A stretch of DNA of 64,000 nucleotides from VGSG01 sp040756375 (GTDB lineage Bacteria > Desulfobacterota > Desulfomonilia > Desulfomonilales > Desulfomonilaceae): the NCBI GenBank assembly GCA_040756375.1, contig JBFLZC010000029.1:1-64000 (forward strand). The letters are read 5' to 3'. A program made the position numbers and the translations under genes. Shown here one piece after another: positions 26,908 to 35,882 of this stretch; positions within the stretch are counted from its first letter, which is position 1, and the number at the start of each line of letters is the position of its first letter. A model generated the notes under the pieces. The model had not been told where the DNA came from. It saw nothing but the letters and a program-made list of their open reading frames with translations, and did no database searches.

Positions 26908-27687
26908 TCATGAAACGCGAGCACGACGGGCTTCAGTAACTGCCTTGGCGAATTTCTTGAAGCTGGTCCTCATGAATGCGTTGATCCACCGTTCATAGCC
27001 TAGGGTTCCAGGGTGGGGTGGAATGGCGTGGTCCCTATTGAGAGGGCATGGCCGATACGGCTCTCCTCTGGTCACCATGCGTTCGTGCGAAGAAGCCAGT
27101 CTGGCAGGGATCATGTACATCCACTGGGTGGAATACGCCCGCATGACTGCGTGCTTGCACTCGATGGCGTCATTGCTGAGCGGGTTGTAGAGCGTGTCGG
27201 GCGGTCCCGGGGGGAACGCGTTAATACGCCACTTCAAATATCGAAGAGGGCCACTGGCGTTGTACAGGGGATATTCGTATATCTCCGGGTCCTGAGCCGA
27301 CCGGCGTACCCCCTCCACGGCCGCGAAATTAACTGCATCGTGGTCCGGGTGCCCGCCTTCAAAAGCTGTCGCGAAAATGTTTTCAGGCCTCAGTTCCGCC
27401 ACAAGCGATGCCACGTAATCCGCGGCTTCATCGAGCCGAGGAAGCAAACCGAGGTCCGGGAACCTGGGAAACCACAGATGGGAAGCTTCCAATCCCAGCA
27501 CGTCCATAGCGGCGGCAAGCTCGGCTTCGCGAGTCTTCATGCCCCCGAGGAACCCTCCGGAAGTGAGCCAAACTGCGTGAATCTCCGACCCGCGAGTTAT
27601 GAGATCTCGCATAGTTCCGGCGATGAATGCGTCGTCATCAGGGTGGGCAAAGAGGAACAGATATCGAGAGCCGGGTGTTAATGCCAT
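26908..27687 (-). CDS. PIG-L/LmbE family deacetylase
   Basis: A 259-residue enzyme of the family that removes acetyl groups from N-acetylglucosamine-type substrates (for example in bacillithiol, mycothiol and glycolipid synthesis). The zinc motif FAHPDDDAFIAG and the second ligand stretch GGHPDHDAVNFAA are intact. The start (MALTPGSRYLFLFAHPDD) is close to the motif as is usual. Its start lies 4 bases beyond the stop of the small zinc-ribbon gene upstream, so the two are probably cotranscribed. Substrate unknown. Confidence 0.85.
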   Translation of the reverse strand: MALTPGSRYLFLFAHPDDDAFIAGTMRDLITRGSEIHAVWLTSGGFLGGMKTREAELAAAMDVLGLEASHLWFPRFPDLGLLPRLDEAADYVASLVAELRPENIFATAFEGGHPDHDAVNFAAVEGVRRSAQDPEIYEYPLYNASGPLRYLKWRINAFPPGPPDTLYNPLSNDAIECKHAVMRAYSTQWMYMIPARLASSHERMVTRGEPYRPCPLNRDHAIPPHPGTLGYERWINAFMRTSFKKFAKAVTEARRARVS

Positions 27688-27691
27688 GAGG

Positions 27692-28006
27692 TTAATGAAT
27701 TAGATGGTCTCGTCCGAGCTCGGGGGTGGCCTTCGGATGCATGTGAGCGTAAATGTCCTGGAGAAACTCTTCCTTGCAGGGTGGACACAGTACGAAGACG
27801 TCGTCTTCATATACTTCCCTGTTGGCCTGCTCTTCGTTGTAGTGGGAGAGCTCTGCCAAGACCTTGTCCAGCGCACGACGCGTGTCTTCTTCGTTCTGCT
27901 CCGGGATGGTTCCGTCGTAAAGCGAGCGAACCCTCACATCCACCTGATACTTCAATGACCCATCAGGGAGTACTTGCCCGCATCGATGGCACCTAAGCGC
28001 ACTCAT
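27692..28006 (-). CDS. Small zinc-ribbon protein of unknown function
   Basis: A protein of 104 residues. It has CHRCGQVLPDG near the N-terminus and CPPCKEEF at about 80-87, giving a probable four-cysteine zinc site. Between them is a helical, acidic stretch (EEDTRRALDKVLAELSHYNE). The start at 28006 follows GGAGG 12 bases away; a longer frame to 28105 would overlap hemB and the promoter. Divergent from hemB and upstream of the PIG-L gene. I do not recognise a family. Confidence 0.65.
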   Translation of the reverse strand: MSALRCHRCGQVLPDGSLKYQVDVRVRSLYDGTIPEQNEEDTRRALDKVLAELSHYNEEQANREVYEDDVFVLCPPCKEEFLQDIYAHMHPKATPELGRDHLIH

Positions 28007-28010
28007 GTCG

Positions 28011-28039
28011 TTGACAGAACCTCCTCGCAAGATTATAAG
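28011..28039 (+). promoter_or_regulatory. Promoter of hemB-ahbD
   Basis: A perfect TTGACA (28011-28016), 17 bases, then TATAAG (28034-28039): the best sigma-70 type promoter in the window. Transcription should begin near 28046, giving a leader of about 35 bases before the hemB ATG. The ribosome site of the divergent zinc-ribbon gene lies within the same bases. Confidence 0.75.
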
Positions 28040-28080
28040 TACGAAAAGCTCATCGCGCCAGCAAAAACAGCGGGGTACAT

Positions 28081-29079
28081 ATGCGATTCCCTGAATATCG
28101 GCCAAGAAGGCTCAGGAAGAGTGAGGCTCTTCGGAGCATGGTCCGTGAAGTTAGGCTGGATGCCAAGGATTTCATCCTACCTTTCTTTGTTCGATCCGGC
28201 AATGGGGTGAAGAAGCCGATATTGAGCATGCCGGGGCACTTTCAGCTTTCGCCTGATGCGCTCCTCGCCGAACTGGAAGAGCCTATCGCCAGAGGCATAC
28301 CCGCAATTCTCCTCTTCGGGATTCCTGACAAGAAAGATCCCGTCGGATCCGAAGCGTATGCCAAGGACGGTATCATTCAGAAAACCATAACCAAAGTCAA
28401 GACGGCCTATCCGGACCTAGTGGTGATCACGGATGTGTGCTTGTGCGAATACACAGATCACGGACATTGCGGAGTTATCCAGGATGGTGATGTTGACAAT
28501 GATGCCACGCTGGAGCTGCTCGCTCGGATGGCCCTGTCTCACGCCAGAGCAGGAGCCGACATCGTTGCGCCCAGCGATATGATGGACGGCCGGGTGGGTG
28601 CTATCCGCGAAGCTCTGGATGAGGCCGGGTTGGATCACACTCCCATTATGGCGTACGCGGCAAAATACGCGTCGGCCTTCTATGGGCCGTTTCGTGATGC
28701 AGCCGAATCTCCGCCCCAATTCGGGGATCGCCGATCGTACCAGATGGACCCCGCGAATTCCGACGAAGCGCTCCGAGAAGTGGGGCTGGATGTGGAAGAG
28801 GGCGCGGACATAATAATGGTAAAGCCTGCCTTACCGTATTTGGATATAATTTGGCGGGTGCGCAACGCGTTCGACCTCCCCTTGGCTGCTTACAATGTGA
28901 GCGGTGAATTTGCCATGATCAAGGCGGCGGCCCAGAATGGATGGGTCGACGGCGAGCTTTGCATGATGGAAGCATTGACCGCGATCCGGAGAGCCGGCGC
29001 GGATCTCATCATTTCCTACCACGCTTTGGAGGCGGTGAGGGTCCTCCAGGGCGACGGCCCATCGCCGAGGAAGAAGTGA
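28081..29079 (+). CDS. hemB: Delta-aminolevulinic acid dehydratase (porphobilinogen synthase)
   Basis: A 332-residue enzyme condensing two 5-aminolevulinate molecules to porphobilinogen. Signatures are the zinc-type cysteine cluster VCLCEYTDHGHCG, the two active-site lysines in YAAKYASAFYGPFR and IIMVKPALPYLDI, and the Mg-site region SDMMDGRVGAIREALD. Full length. It ends in GTGA, overlapping the start of the radical-SAM gene, so the two are translationally coupled. That neighbour suggests the product is directed into haem through the alternative siroheme route. Confidence 0.95.
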   Translation: MRFPEYRPRRLRKSEALRSMVREVRLDAKDFILPFFVRSGNGVKKPILSMPGHFQLSPDALLAELEEPIARGIPAILLFGIPDKKDPVGSEAYAKDGIIQKTITKVKTAYPDLVVITDVCLCEYTDHGHCGVIQDGDVDNDATLELLARMALSHARAGADIVAPSDMMDGRVGAIREALDEAGLDHTPIMAYAAKYASAFYGPFRDAAESPPQFGDRRSYQMDPANSDEALREVGLDVEEGADIIMVKPALPYLDIIWRVRNAFDLPLAAYNVSGEFAMIKAAAQNGWVDGELCMMEALTAIRRAGADLIISYHALEAVRVLQGDGPSPRKK

Positions 29080-30149
29080 ATCACTTTCAATTAAGATTGG
29101 TCGCCTGGGAGATGACCCGGGCGTGTAACTTGGCTTGCGTCCATTGCCGGGCCGGCGCGTGTGCTCAGCCGGGCCCGAAGCAATTGACCACCGAAGAGGG
29201 ACGCAGCCTGATCGACGGCATCAGAGAAGTGGGCCAGCCCATCCTGATCATGACCGGTGGCGAACCCCTGCTCCGGCCGGATTTCTTCGAGTTGGCGCAA
29301 TACGCTCTCGATGTGGGCCTCAGGGCCGTGGTAGCGACCAACGGGGTGCTGGTGACGCCGGAGATCGCCTCGCGCATCGCCGAAGTGGGCATACCTCGCG
29401 TGAGCATCAGCCTCGACGGCCCCAACGCGGAGACGCACGATCGCTTCCGTATGGTGGAAGGCGCTTTTGACGCATCTCTCAGAGGCATCCGAAACCTCAG
29501 AGAAGCAGCCGTTCCGGTACAGATCAACACCACGCTGACACGGCGCAATCGCAGCTACCTCGCTGACATCATGAAACTGGCGGAAGAGATCGGAGCGGTC
29601 GCGTTCCACGTCTTCTTACTGGTACCGACGGGGCGAGCCAGAGACATGGCCGGTGAGGAGATGGGCCCGGACGAGTACGAGGAGTGCCTCCTGGAGTTCT
29701 ATCGATTGAGCCGGGCCACTCACCTGGAGACCAAGGCGACCTGTGCTCCGCAGTACTACCGGATTCTCAGGCAGGAAGCCCGAAAAGAGGGAATCGAGGT
29801 CACGGAACAGACGTTCGGCCTGGACGCACGCACCCGAGGCTGCCTTGGTGGGCTGTCCTTCGTATTCGTTTCACACCGGGGAGAGCTTCAACCGTGCGGA
29901 TACTTCGACGTGCAAGCCGGGAGCATCCGGGAACGGTCGTTTGCAGACCTGTGGGAAAACGCTCAGCTCTTCAAGAATCTGCGTACCTTCAGCCTTCTGG
30001 AGGGCAAGTGTGGGAAATGCGATTACCTCCGTTTCTGCGGGGGATGCAGGGCACGAGCGTACGAACATACCGGCAATTACATGGCTGAAGAGCCCTATTG
30101 CGCGTACCAACCACCGTCCGTGCTGAGGGCCCAGAGGCCGCAGGGCTGA
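29076..30149 (+). CDS. ahbD: Radical SAM/SPASM protein, probable haem b synthase AhbD
   Basis: A protein of 357 residues. The radical-SAM cluster motif is TRACNLACVHCRAGA (CX3CX2C), with GGEPLLRPDFFELAQYA and SISLDGPNAETHDRFR. A C-terminal SPASM-type set (CLGG, GELQPCGYF, CGKCDYLRFCGGCRARAYEH, EEPYCAY) binds another cluster. WEMTRACNLACVHCRAGA and the link to hemB fit AhbD, which turns Fe-coproporphyrin III into haem in sulfate reducers and archaea by removing two carboxyls. Other SPASM enzymes (NirJ, AhbC, peptide maturases) are close relatives, so the exact name is probable only. GTG 29076 overlaps the hemB stop by 4 bases. Confidence 0.72.
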   Translation: MNHFQLRLVAWEMTRACNLACVHCRAGACAQPGPKQLTTEEGRSLIDGIREVGQPILIMTGGEPLLRPDFFELAQYALDVGLRAVVATNGVLVTPEIASRIAEVGIPRVSISLDGPNAETHDRFRMVEGAFDASLRGIRNLREAAVPVQINTTLTRRNRSYLADIMKLAEEIGAVAFHVFLLVPTGRARDMAGEEMGPDEYEECLLEFYRLSRATHLETKATCAPQYYRILRQEARKEGIEVTEQTFGLDARTRGCLGGLSFVFVSHRGELQPCGYFDVQAGSIRERSFADLWENAQLFKNLRTFSLLEGKCGKCDYLRFCGGCRARAYEHTGNYMAEEPYCAYQPPSVLRAQRPQG

Positions 30150-30553
30150 TCCTTCGCGGTGCGCGATCTTCCTCCCCCTTTTCTGAAGGGGGACACAGGC
30201 GCACAGGCGTTAAAATAGGGTTACGTTATTTGACTTTGGCACGCCCCGAAGGGGCAACAGAAAGTAGCCCGGCGATTCATCGCCGGGAAATTGCGCCAAG
30301 GTCTCTCGTCTTGGGAGTCCCGGAGGGACGACAGAAAGCCACGAATATGTGAGAGGAAGGGGTGCGTTCCTCAATGGCCTGCCGTCCCGCCGGGACTCAG
30401 ACGCATTATTCGTTGATGGTTCACCTTACCCGGCAATGAATTACCGGGCTACTATCTTGGTTTCCCTGTGGGACACCCAAGATTTGGGTACGTAAGTGGA
30501 GCATTATTTTAATGCTCATGCGGCACAGGGGGATTTTTCGTGTGGAGGAGCCA
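30150..30553. repeat. Gap with two family A palindromes (30264-30287, 30430-30453)
   Basis: The two REP-like 24-mers are in opposite orientations about 140 bases apart. Between them are CCGGAGGGACGACAG and GTCCCGCCGGGACTC, other short palindromic pieces. CCCCCTTTTCTGAAGGGGG (30173-30191) may act as a terminator for ahbD, though without a clear T-run. No gene is supported. Confidence 0.65.
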
Positions 30554-31183
30554 ATGGTAATCGAGCAGATTGAAATCGGCGGGTTCCAGATCTTCTGTTA
30601 CATCCTGGGCGACAAGCAGACCGGTGAAGGAATTGTGGTGGACCCCGGCGGTCCTGCGGACCCCATACTAAAGAGGGCTTCCAGTAGTGGAATTGCCAAG
30701 ATTAGCTATATCGTCAACACGCATTGCCACGTGGACCATACCGCGGGGAACAAGGAGATGCAGGATGCCACCGCCGCGCCCATCGCGATCCATGAGGCGG
30801 ATGCTCAAGGCCTGATGCGTCAAAATCCCGGCATGTTGGCGATGTTTAATGCGATGGCTTCGCCGCAGGCGACTGTGCTGCTCCACGAAGGCGATGCGAT
30901 CCGCTTCGGAAATGAATCCGTCCAAGTCATACACACGCCCGGACACACCCCTGGAGGCATCTGTCTTTACTTTCCCGGGTATGTTCTGACTGGAGACACG
31001 CTCTTTGTGGGGGGGGTGGGGCGGACCGATCTGCCAGGCGGGTCGTACGAAGTCCTCAAGGCATCAATCCGGGATAAGCTCTTCGCTCTCCCTGACAATA
31101 CCATTGTCCTTCCCGGACACAATTACGGTTACACACCCACCACGACCATAGGAGCCGAAAAGGCTGAGAACATGTTCGTCTAA
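30554..31183 (+). CDS. Metallo-beta-lactamase fold hydrolase (glyoxalase II-like)
   Basis: A protein of 209 residues. The metal motif THCHVDHTAG, the second-site His in HTPGHTPGGICLYF, the bridging Asp in LTGDTLFVGGVGRTDL and the last ligand in VLPGHNYGYTP are all intact. The pattern belongs to the glyoxalase II/persulfide dioxygenase-like branch that hydrolyses thioesters or related compounds in the cytoplasm. GGAGGAG sets the ATG at 30554. Substrate unassigned. Confidence 0.85.
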   Translation: MVIEQIEIGGFQIFCYILGDKQTGEGIVVDPGGPADPILKRASSSGIAKISYIVNTHCHVDHTAGNKEMQDATAAPIAIHEADAQGLMRQNPGMLAMFNAMASPQATVLLHEGDAIRFGNESVQVIHTPGHTPGGICLYFPGYVLTGDTLFVGGVGRTDLPGGSYEVLKASIRDKLFALPDNTIVLPGHNYGYTPTTTIGAEKAENMFV

Positions 31184-31245
31184 TCGTACTGAAACGGCTA
31201 CCGCAGGAATCGACCGGGACGAAAGAACAAAGGGGGCAGGAAGAA

Positions 31246-31473
31246 ATGAGAATTGGCGACACGGATATCTCGGATAAAGCTTTGCACGAGATTTGCCGGA
31301 AGTGGAAAATGCGCCGCTTGGAACTCTTCGGTTCTGTCCGGACCGGTCGGCTTGGCCGTGAGTATCGCCGACGCTACGAGAGTACGCGGGTAACTTCGCC
31401 AGAAGCCGTGTCACGCGTTCAGAAGATCCTTAGGTATTTTGACGGAGTTGGCCGAGCGCCTTTTAGCGCGTAG
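31246..31473 (+). pseudogene. Decayed MNT-type nucleotidyltransferase (antitoxin-like) remnant
   Basis: A frame of 75 codons starting ATG 31246 behind AGGAAG. The first 30 residues (MRIGDTDISDKALHEICRKW and LELFGSV) fit the start of small MNT nucleotidyltransferases paired with HEPN toxins. The catalytic GSxxRxDxxxxSDxDxxV continuation is missing: after GSV the frame reads unrelated, Arg-rich sequence, and neither other frame restores the motif. No HEPN partner follows. Presumably the remains of a HEPN/MNT pair. Confidence 0.45.
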
Positions 31474-31658
31474 TCTCTCAACGAGCTACCACTTCCTAGC
31501 TCTCGCCAACCCATTGGCGTCCGTCGATTACGGCTGAATGCCGTTCCGAGTGCTCAATCTTCTCGATGGAACAGAAAAAGAGCTGAGGCCTGTCGCAACA
31601 ATCGAATTGGCTGTCCGGTCTCAGGACCCGCAGGCCTCTGAAAACAGGCTCCCCAGTA

Positions 31659-32438
31659 TCAGTCCAGTTGATTCTCCAATGTCCGCAGAAGATTCAGGAA
31701 ATTGGTCTTATCGACTTGGAATCGGCGGTCCACTCCTTCAAACCTCTCGTGAATTTCACCAAGCTGGGAAATGGAGAGTTCGCGATCCATCCATGGATAG
31801 AGGATTTCGTCCTCCTTCCGTATGTGCTCAATAAGCAGTTCCCTGTAGGCAGTAAGCCGCTCGGTCACGGTCCGCTTATCTCTCTGATTGACAGCTTCAA
31901 AGACTGATTTTACATGTGATCGAGCATTATCGTGCTCCTGGCGCATGACTTGCAAAATTTCCAGGTTTTCATCGAAATAGGGAAAAAGAATGTCCTCTTC
32001 CTTTGCATGGTGGAACTTGTCAGCATAGGACCGAATGAAATCGACTATCGATAGAACCATCTTTCTCCCCTGATCTGTTTCCAGATCCACTTCGATAGCC
32101 AATTGAGGGATCAGAGCAAGACATCTCTTGATCACAACATGCTCATCCACAAGAATTCTCATTGGTGGTGTGTACTTCAGGTCCCCCGACACGTCTCTCC
32201 GCTTTCTTTGGCGAATCGGGATGGTCACTTGCTGATTGGGATAGATCACCTGGGCGATCTGGATCATCATCTCTCGCTCTTCTTCCTCCGAGAGCGGATG
32301 CACTTGAACCACGTCTTTTAGGAGGCAAGTCCCGGCGGTACACGGAACACAGGCTATCTCGTACGATGCGAGGATGTCTCCAACAGTGGGAAACTCACTT
32401 ATTATGTCTTTGATTCCTTTGTTGAGAACCTCTTGCAT
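31659..32438 (-). CDS. Hemerythrin HHE-domain protein
   Basis: A 259-residue cytoplasmic protein. The N-terminal 70 residues (GIKDIISEFPTVGDILASYE, ACVPCTAGTCLLKD) resemble a DUF1858/ScdA-type module with conserved Cys. The C-terminal four-helix bundle contains di-iron ligands at ILVDEHVVIKR, FHHAKEEDILFPYF, VMRQEHDNARSHV and LLIEHIRKEDEILYPWMD. Hemerythrin-like proteins bind O2 or NO, or repair iron-sulfur centres under stress. Sited just downstream of cooS on the same strand, 157 bases away, which would suit protection of an oxygen-sensitive enzyme; that link is inference. Confidence 0.82.
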   Translation of the reverse strand: MQEVLNKGIKDIISEFPTVGDILASYEIACVPCTAGTCLLKDVVQVHPLSEEEEREMMIQIAQVIYPNQQVTIPIRQRKRRDVSGDLKYTPPMRILVDEHVVIKRCLALIPQLAIEVDLETDQGRKMVLSIVDFIRSYADKFHHAKEEDILFPYFDENLEILQVMRQEHDNARSHVKSVFEAVNQRDKRTVTERLTAYRELLIEHIRKEDEILYPWMDRELSISQLGEIHERFEGVDRRFQVDKTNFLNLLRTLENQLD

Positions 32439-32595
32439 GAATCTTCTCCTCTCGCAAGCGGAAGCAGTGCCTGCGACTGCCCGCTATAGCGCCACTCGGC
32501 CCAGTGTGCTTCACTCTCTCGGGCGCTCTTCCTCACAGAGTGACACGCGCTGCGGTCCGGACTGGTCTGAGGCAGCCCGTATTTCGCGCGTGATA

Positions 32596-34776
32596 TCAGG
32601 TGAGTGCACGCCGGGTAGCCATGTCCATCAGTAAGCGCTGCTGAACCGTATCGAGTCCCAGAGCCTTTCTCTTCGCGTCAATGTGAGCGATGCACCGTTT
32701 GGCCATTTCGTATGGGTCTTTCGGAACGAAATCCCATTTTCCGCCGTAGACCTTCTGGATCCCGTTAAACAAATAGTCGGAACAGATGTGGTCATCGATG
32801 GTTGGAAATCCGATTCCAAACATAACGTAAACCCCTGACGCCACGAAGTATTGGCCAATGGAAACCGCCTTCTCACTCATCCACTCCGGGGCCGCCCCGA
32901 CAGCAGGGAGGTCTGAGATGTCATCACCGAGGCCTCCATCCCTGACCACCGCGGTAGCGGCCATGAGGATTCGGGAGTTGTCAACACAGGACCCCATGTG
33001 CAGAACCGGCGGGATACCCACGGCCTCGCATACCTCGGTGAGCCCTGGTCCCGCGTATTCCGGAGCGGCCTCCGGGGTAAGGAGTCCCGCTTTGCCGAGC
33101 GCGATGGCGGCGCAGCCGGTGGTCAACACAAGCACGTCGTTCTTGATGAGCTCTTTGACCAGTTCCACGTGCAAGTAATCGTGCCTGATACGAGCGTTCC
33201 CGCAGCCAACGACTCCAGCTAAACCGCGGATCTTGCCGTTGATAATGTTCTCGTTCAACGGCCGGTAGCTCGCGCGAAACATGCCGCCAAGCATGTAGTT
33301 GATGGTCTCGTACGAAAAACCCACGACCATGTCCTGTTGTTCGGTGGGAATAGAGACCTTGTTGCGGTCTCGATTTTGGAAGTTGTCGATGGCGTCCCGT
33401 ACGATCAGTTTCGCAGTCTCAAGGCCACGAGATTCATCAAAATCGTAGTGTTTGTAAGCTCCCTGAATCCTTGCGATGGGGCTGGTGGTCACGATCTGAG
33501 TGTGAAAGCACTTGGCCAGGTCGGATACGCCTTGCATGATGCACTGCACGTCTACCACCATTGCTTCCAGAGCACCTGTTATGATGGCCATTTCCTGTTG
33601 CAGGAAGTTTCCGGCGACAGGAATCCCGTGTCGCATGAGTATCTCGTTCGCCGTGCAGCAAAGACCACCGAGGCTGATTCCACCGTCCGCGCCTTTACGC
33701 TTGGCGTACTCGATCATCTCTGGGTCCTGAACGGCTTGAACGATAGTCTCGGACAGAGATGGTTCGTGGCCGTGGACGACGATGTTGACCGTGTTCTCTT
33801 TCATACATCCGAGATTGACCTTTCCCAGGATAGGTACGGGAGTTCCGTAAAGGATGTCCGAAAGGTCGGTTGCGATCATCGAGCCACCCCAGCCATCAGC
33901 CAGAGCGGCTTTTGTAGCCAATCTGATGATATGCTCCATCTCCTGGTTTACGCCCATGTGGGTCATGTGCATGACCTCCACCACCGGGCGATCTATTCCA
34001 GGTGGAACGACCCCTTCCTTTCGCCATATCTCCTGACGCTTCAACGGGGCCCTTCGAATGTTAACGATTTCGCCCGACTGCTGCCCGTATTGGGCCATAG
34101 CAGCCTCACCCAGGTCAATTGCGATATCTCTGATCTCGCGTCCTTCTGTTTCGACACCGTAATCCCAGGCCACTGCCACAAGCTTGGCAACGTCCCGGAT
34201 GGTATAGTCCGGCAGTTCCCCTCTTGCCGCCCTGAGAAAGGTTTCTGCGACGTGGTGACCGTGATCGCTGTGAGATGCCGAACCCGCGGCGATCATCCGG
34301 GCGAAATTCCGTGCAGCAATGGTCTCAGGAGTGGCGCCGCAGAGGCCGGTTCTGCTTTTCCGCTCTTCGGGCGTTTCATCCTGGCCTTTGGGGGGCACCA
34401 CGCGACAGGGCCCCATATTGCAGAGCTTGCAGCAGCTACCACCCTTGCCGATGGGACAGGCCGGCCTGATCCTCGAACGATGGAAGGCGGTGATGTAGCC
34501 TTCCTTATCTGCTTTCTCGAGTCCCTGCAGTGTGGCCGAATCAATGGTGTAGTCGCTCCAATCCGGAGGGGCCAGTTCCGGCCTTCTGATAGGGGTGGCG
34601 GGCCGGAATGATTCTGCGGTCCCATCGGTAGAGTCCTCAGCTCCGGCAAGCCCCGGCGATCCGGGACTTTGACTCGCCCCAAGCCTTCCCAGACCCTGAA
34701 ATACGTTTTTAGCAGTTCTAAACACCCCAATGAGTTCCTTCAAGTCATCAATTTCTTGTCGCGTCAATTGTCCCAT
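32596..34776 (-). CDS. cooS: Anaerobic carbon monoxide dehydrogenase, catalytic subunit
   Basis: A Ni,Fe enzyme of 726 residues oxidising CO to CO2 with a low-potential ferredoxin as acceptor. The B/D-cluster cysteines are in CPIGKGGSCCKLCNMGPCRV; the C-cluster ligands lie in GHHVAE, GGLCCTANEILMRHG, VVDVQCIMQG, VVGCGNAR, TTGCAAIALGKAGL and MGSCVDNSRI. It has no adjacent cooC, cooF, hydrogenase or acetyl-CoA synthase genes, so it is a solitary form. ATG 34776 (MGQLTRQEID) follows GGGAGGA; the frame is open 22 codons further up. A CRP/FNR-type operator lies about 140 bases upstream. Confidence 0.95.
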   Translation of the reverse strand: MGQLTRQEIDDLKELIGVFRTAKNVFQGLGRLGASQSPGSPGLAGAEDSTDGTAESFRPATPIRRPELAPPDWSDYTIDSATLQGLEKADKEGYITAFHRSRIRPACPIGKGGSCCKLCNMGPCRVVPPKGQDETPEERKSRTGLCGATPETIAARNFARMIAAGSASHSDHGHHVAETFLRAARGELPDYTIRDVAKLVAVAWDYGVETEGREIRDIAIDLGEAAMAQYGQQSGEIVNIRRAPLKRQEIWRKEGVVPPGIDRPVVEVMHMTHMGVNQEMEHIIRLATKAALADGWGGSMIATDLSDILYGTPVPILGKVNLGCMKENTVNIVVHGHEPSLSETIVQAVQDPEMIEYAKRKGADGGISLGGLCCTANEILMRHGIPVAGNFLQQEMAIITGALEAMVVDVQCIMQGVSDLAKCFHTQIVTTSPIARIQGAYKHYDFDESRGLETAKLIVRDAIDNFQNRDRNKVSIPTEQQDMVVGFSYETINYMLGGMFRASYRPLNENIINGKIRGLAGVVGCGNARIRHDYLHVELVKELIKNDVLVLTTGCAAIALGKAGLLTPEAAPEYAGPGLTEVCEAVGIPPVLHMGSCVDNSRILMAATAVVRDGGLGDDISDLPAVGAAPEWMSEKAVSIGQYFVASGVYVMFGIGFPTIDDHICSDYLFNGIQKVYGGKWDFVPKDPYEMAKRCIAHIDAKRKALGLDTVQQRLLMDMATRRALT

Positions 34777-34912
34777 AATCAATTCCTCCCGTGCTCCTGG
34801 ATCGATCCGTTGAAGTCCGGTATACGAGGAAAGCAGGCGCATTTGCGTTCGAGTGCCGGTCGGCCTTCTCCAGGTTTATATTCTATTCTGTCCTTTGAAC
34901 TGGCGTCTGTCA

Positions 34913-34926
34913 TTGACTTAGGTCAA
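34913..34926. promoter_or_regulatory. CRP/FNR-family operator upstream of cooS
   Basis: TTGAC-TTAG-GTCAA is a perfect 5+5 palindrome with a 4-base spacer. This form is close to sites of the FNR-related regulators HcpR and relatives in sulfate reducers. On the cooS strand, TAGAAT and TATAAA lie 27-38 bases further on, about where an activator would need a -10 element. Confidence 0.5.
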
Positions 34927-35118
34927 ACGCCATCCCAGTCAGGTTAGAGATTCCAAATCTACTCTTGAGCAAAGATAGGGGCCTGCAACGGGAATTGTTC
35001 CGCAATCTCGCCATCTCCCATCGTCTTGCGCCGAGATCCACCTGCCCGATGGATCTCGATCCCCGAATCCGCGTCGCCGCGCCCCTGAAAATGGTCTGGC
35101 AACCCCAATTGGAAGAGC

Positions 35119-35385
35119 CGCATCATTGCAGTCCTCATATCCTGCAGCCATCTGACACACCCTCTGCCGGACCGTCTGGAGCAGAGAGTGTTTACTGTGA
35201 ACCCAGGATCTGGTGTCCTCCAGTTCAGTGCCCATCGGACCCAAAATGCCGAAACGCTCGTCTATCTTACGAATCAACAGGAAACCCGTGTCCGAGATGA
35301 TCTTGGCCCCCTGAAAATCTATGATGATCGAACGGTCAAATTCTGGGCGGATTGTCTCTTCTTGCTCTTCACCATTCCCGCGCAT
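35119..35385 (-). pseudogene. Fragment of an IS1380-family transposase
   Basis: Reading leftward, EFDRSIIIDFQGAKIISDTG, LLIRKIDERFGILGP, SWVHSKHSLLQTVRQRV and AAGYEDCNDA match the N-terminal part of IS1380 transposases. After CNDA the frame leaves the family and no catalytic domain follows. The 5' end also lacks the normal start. It is a dead remnant between cooS and the CRISPR locus and marks this border as an insertion site. Confidence 0.7.
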
Positions 35386-35882
35386 CCGATTACCCTCGAT
35401 AACGGTCTATTTACTTCACATATCGTAGGGTTGACCGGAAGAACAGACATTTGTTTGTGTTGTCGCCGACTAATTCGGGTCAACATCCCTATGTCAGTTC
35501 CCAAGGTATTCGGCGACCACCGCGTGAACAGTTATCGGTGTTGGGGGAGGCGGTGTCTGAAGCGCAAGTGGCAACGATTGCCAAGGGCGCGGCTACCACC
35601 GCTTGCGATCCGGCAATCTTGTTGTTTCTTGGCATAAAGCCATAAAATTGATTGTCACCTTCGAGAATCGGCTGTAGGATTAACGCACGATCCTTGGGGA
35701 ATCAGACTCTTTATCGGTAAAGAGCGGGACCATGTCTACACGCATGTCTTGGCTCCGGAGGCCAAGCCCGCCTAAACAAACGGGGAAAACACTAGAGGTG
35801 CGCCCGGAATTCGTCGTAATTGGAGGACCGCGCCTAAGGAGGAAGCCGATCTCGCAAACTGTCCGTGAGGAGGGCTAATACC
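35386..35882. other. Gap upstream of the cas operon
   Basis: About 500 bases. A forward frame ending at 35643 gives an unbroken stretch of about 80 codons (it includes GEAVSEAQVATIAKGAATTA) but has no start and no family that I know. CTTGGCTCCGGAGGCCAAG at 35748-35766 can fold as a short hairpin. The cas promoter candidate is inside. Confidence 0.4.
35652..35680 (+). promoter_or_regulatory. Candidate promoter of the cas operon
   Basis: TTGTCA (35652-35657), 17 bases, TAGGAT (35675-35680). The matches are five of six and four of six. It lies 200 bases before the Cas3 fragment and 420 before cas3. Confidence 0.4.

Noticed and set aside
31538..31834. 98-codon frame between the nucleotidyltransferase remnant and hemerythrin gene
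   Set aside because: Overlaps the hemerythrin gene on the other strand and shows no motif.
33337..34611. 424-codon open frame opposite to cooS
   Set aside because: Antisense shadow of a well conserved gene; no family motifs and unnatural composition.
35408..35643. Startless open frame of about 80 codons ahead of the cas operon
   Set aside because: Plausible composition but no start, no ribosome site and no known family; left as a remark only.
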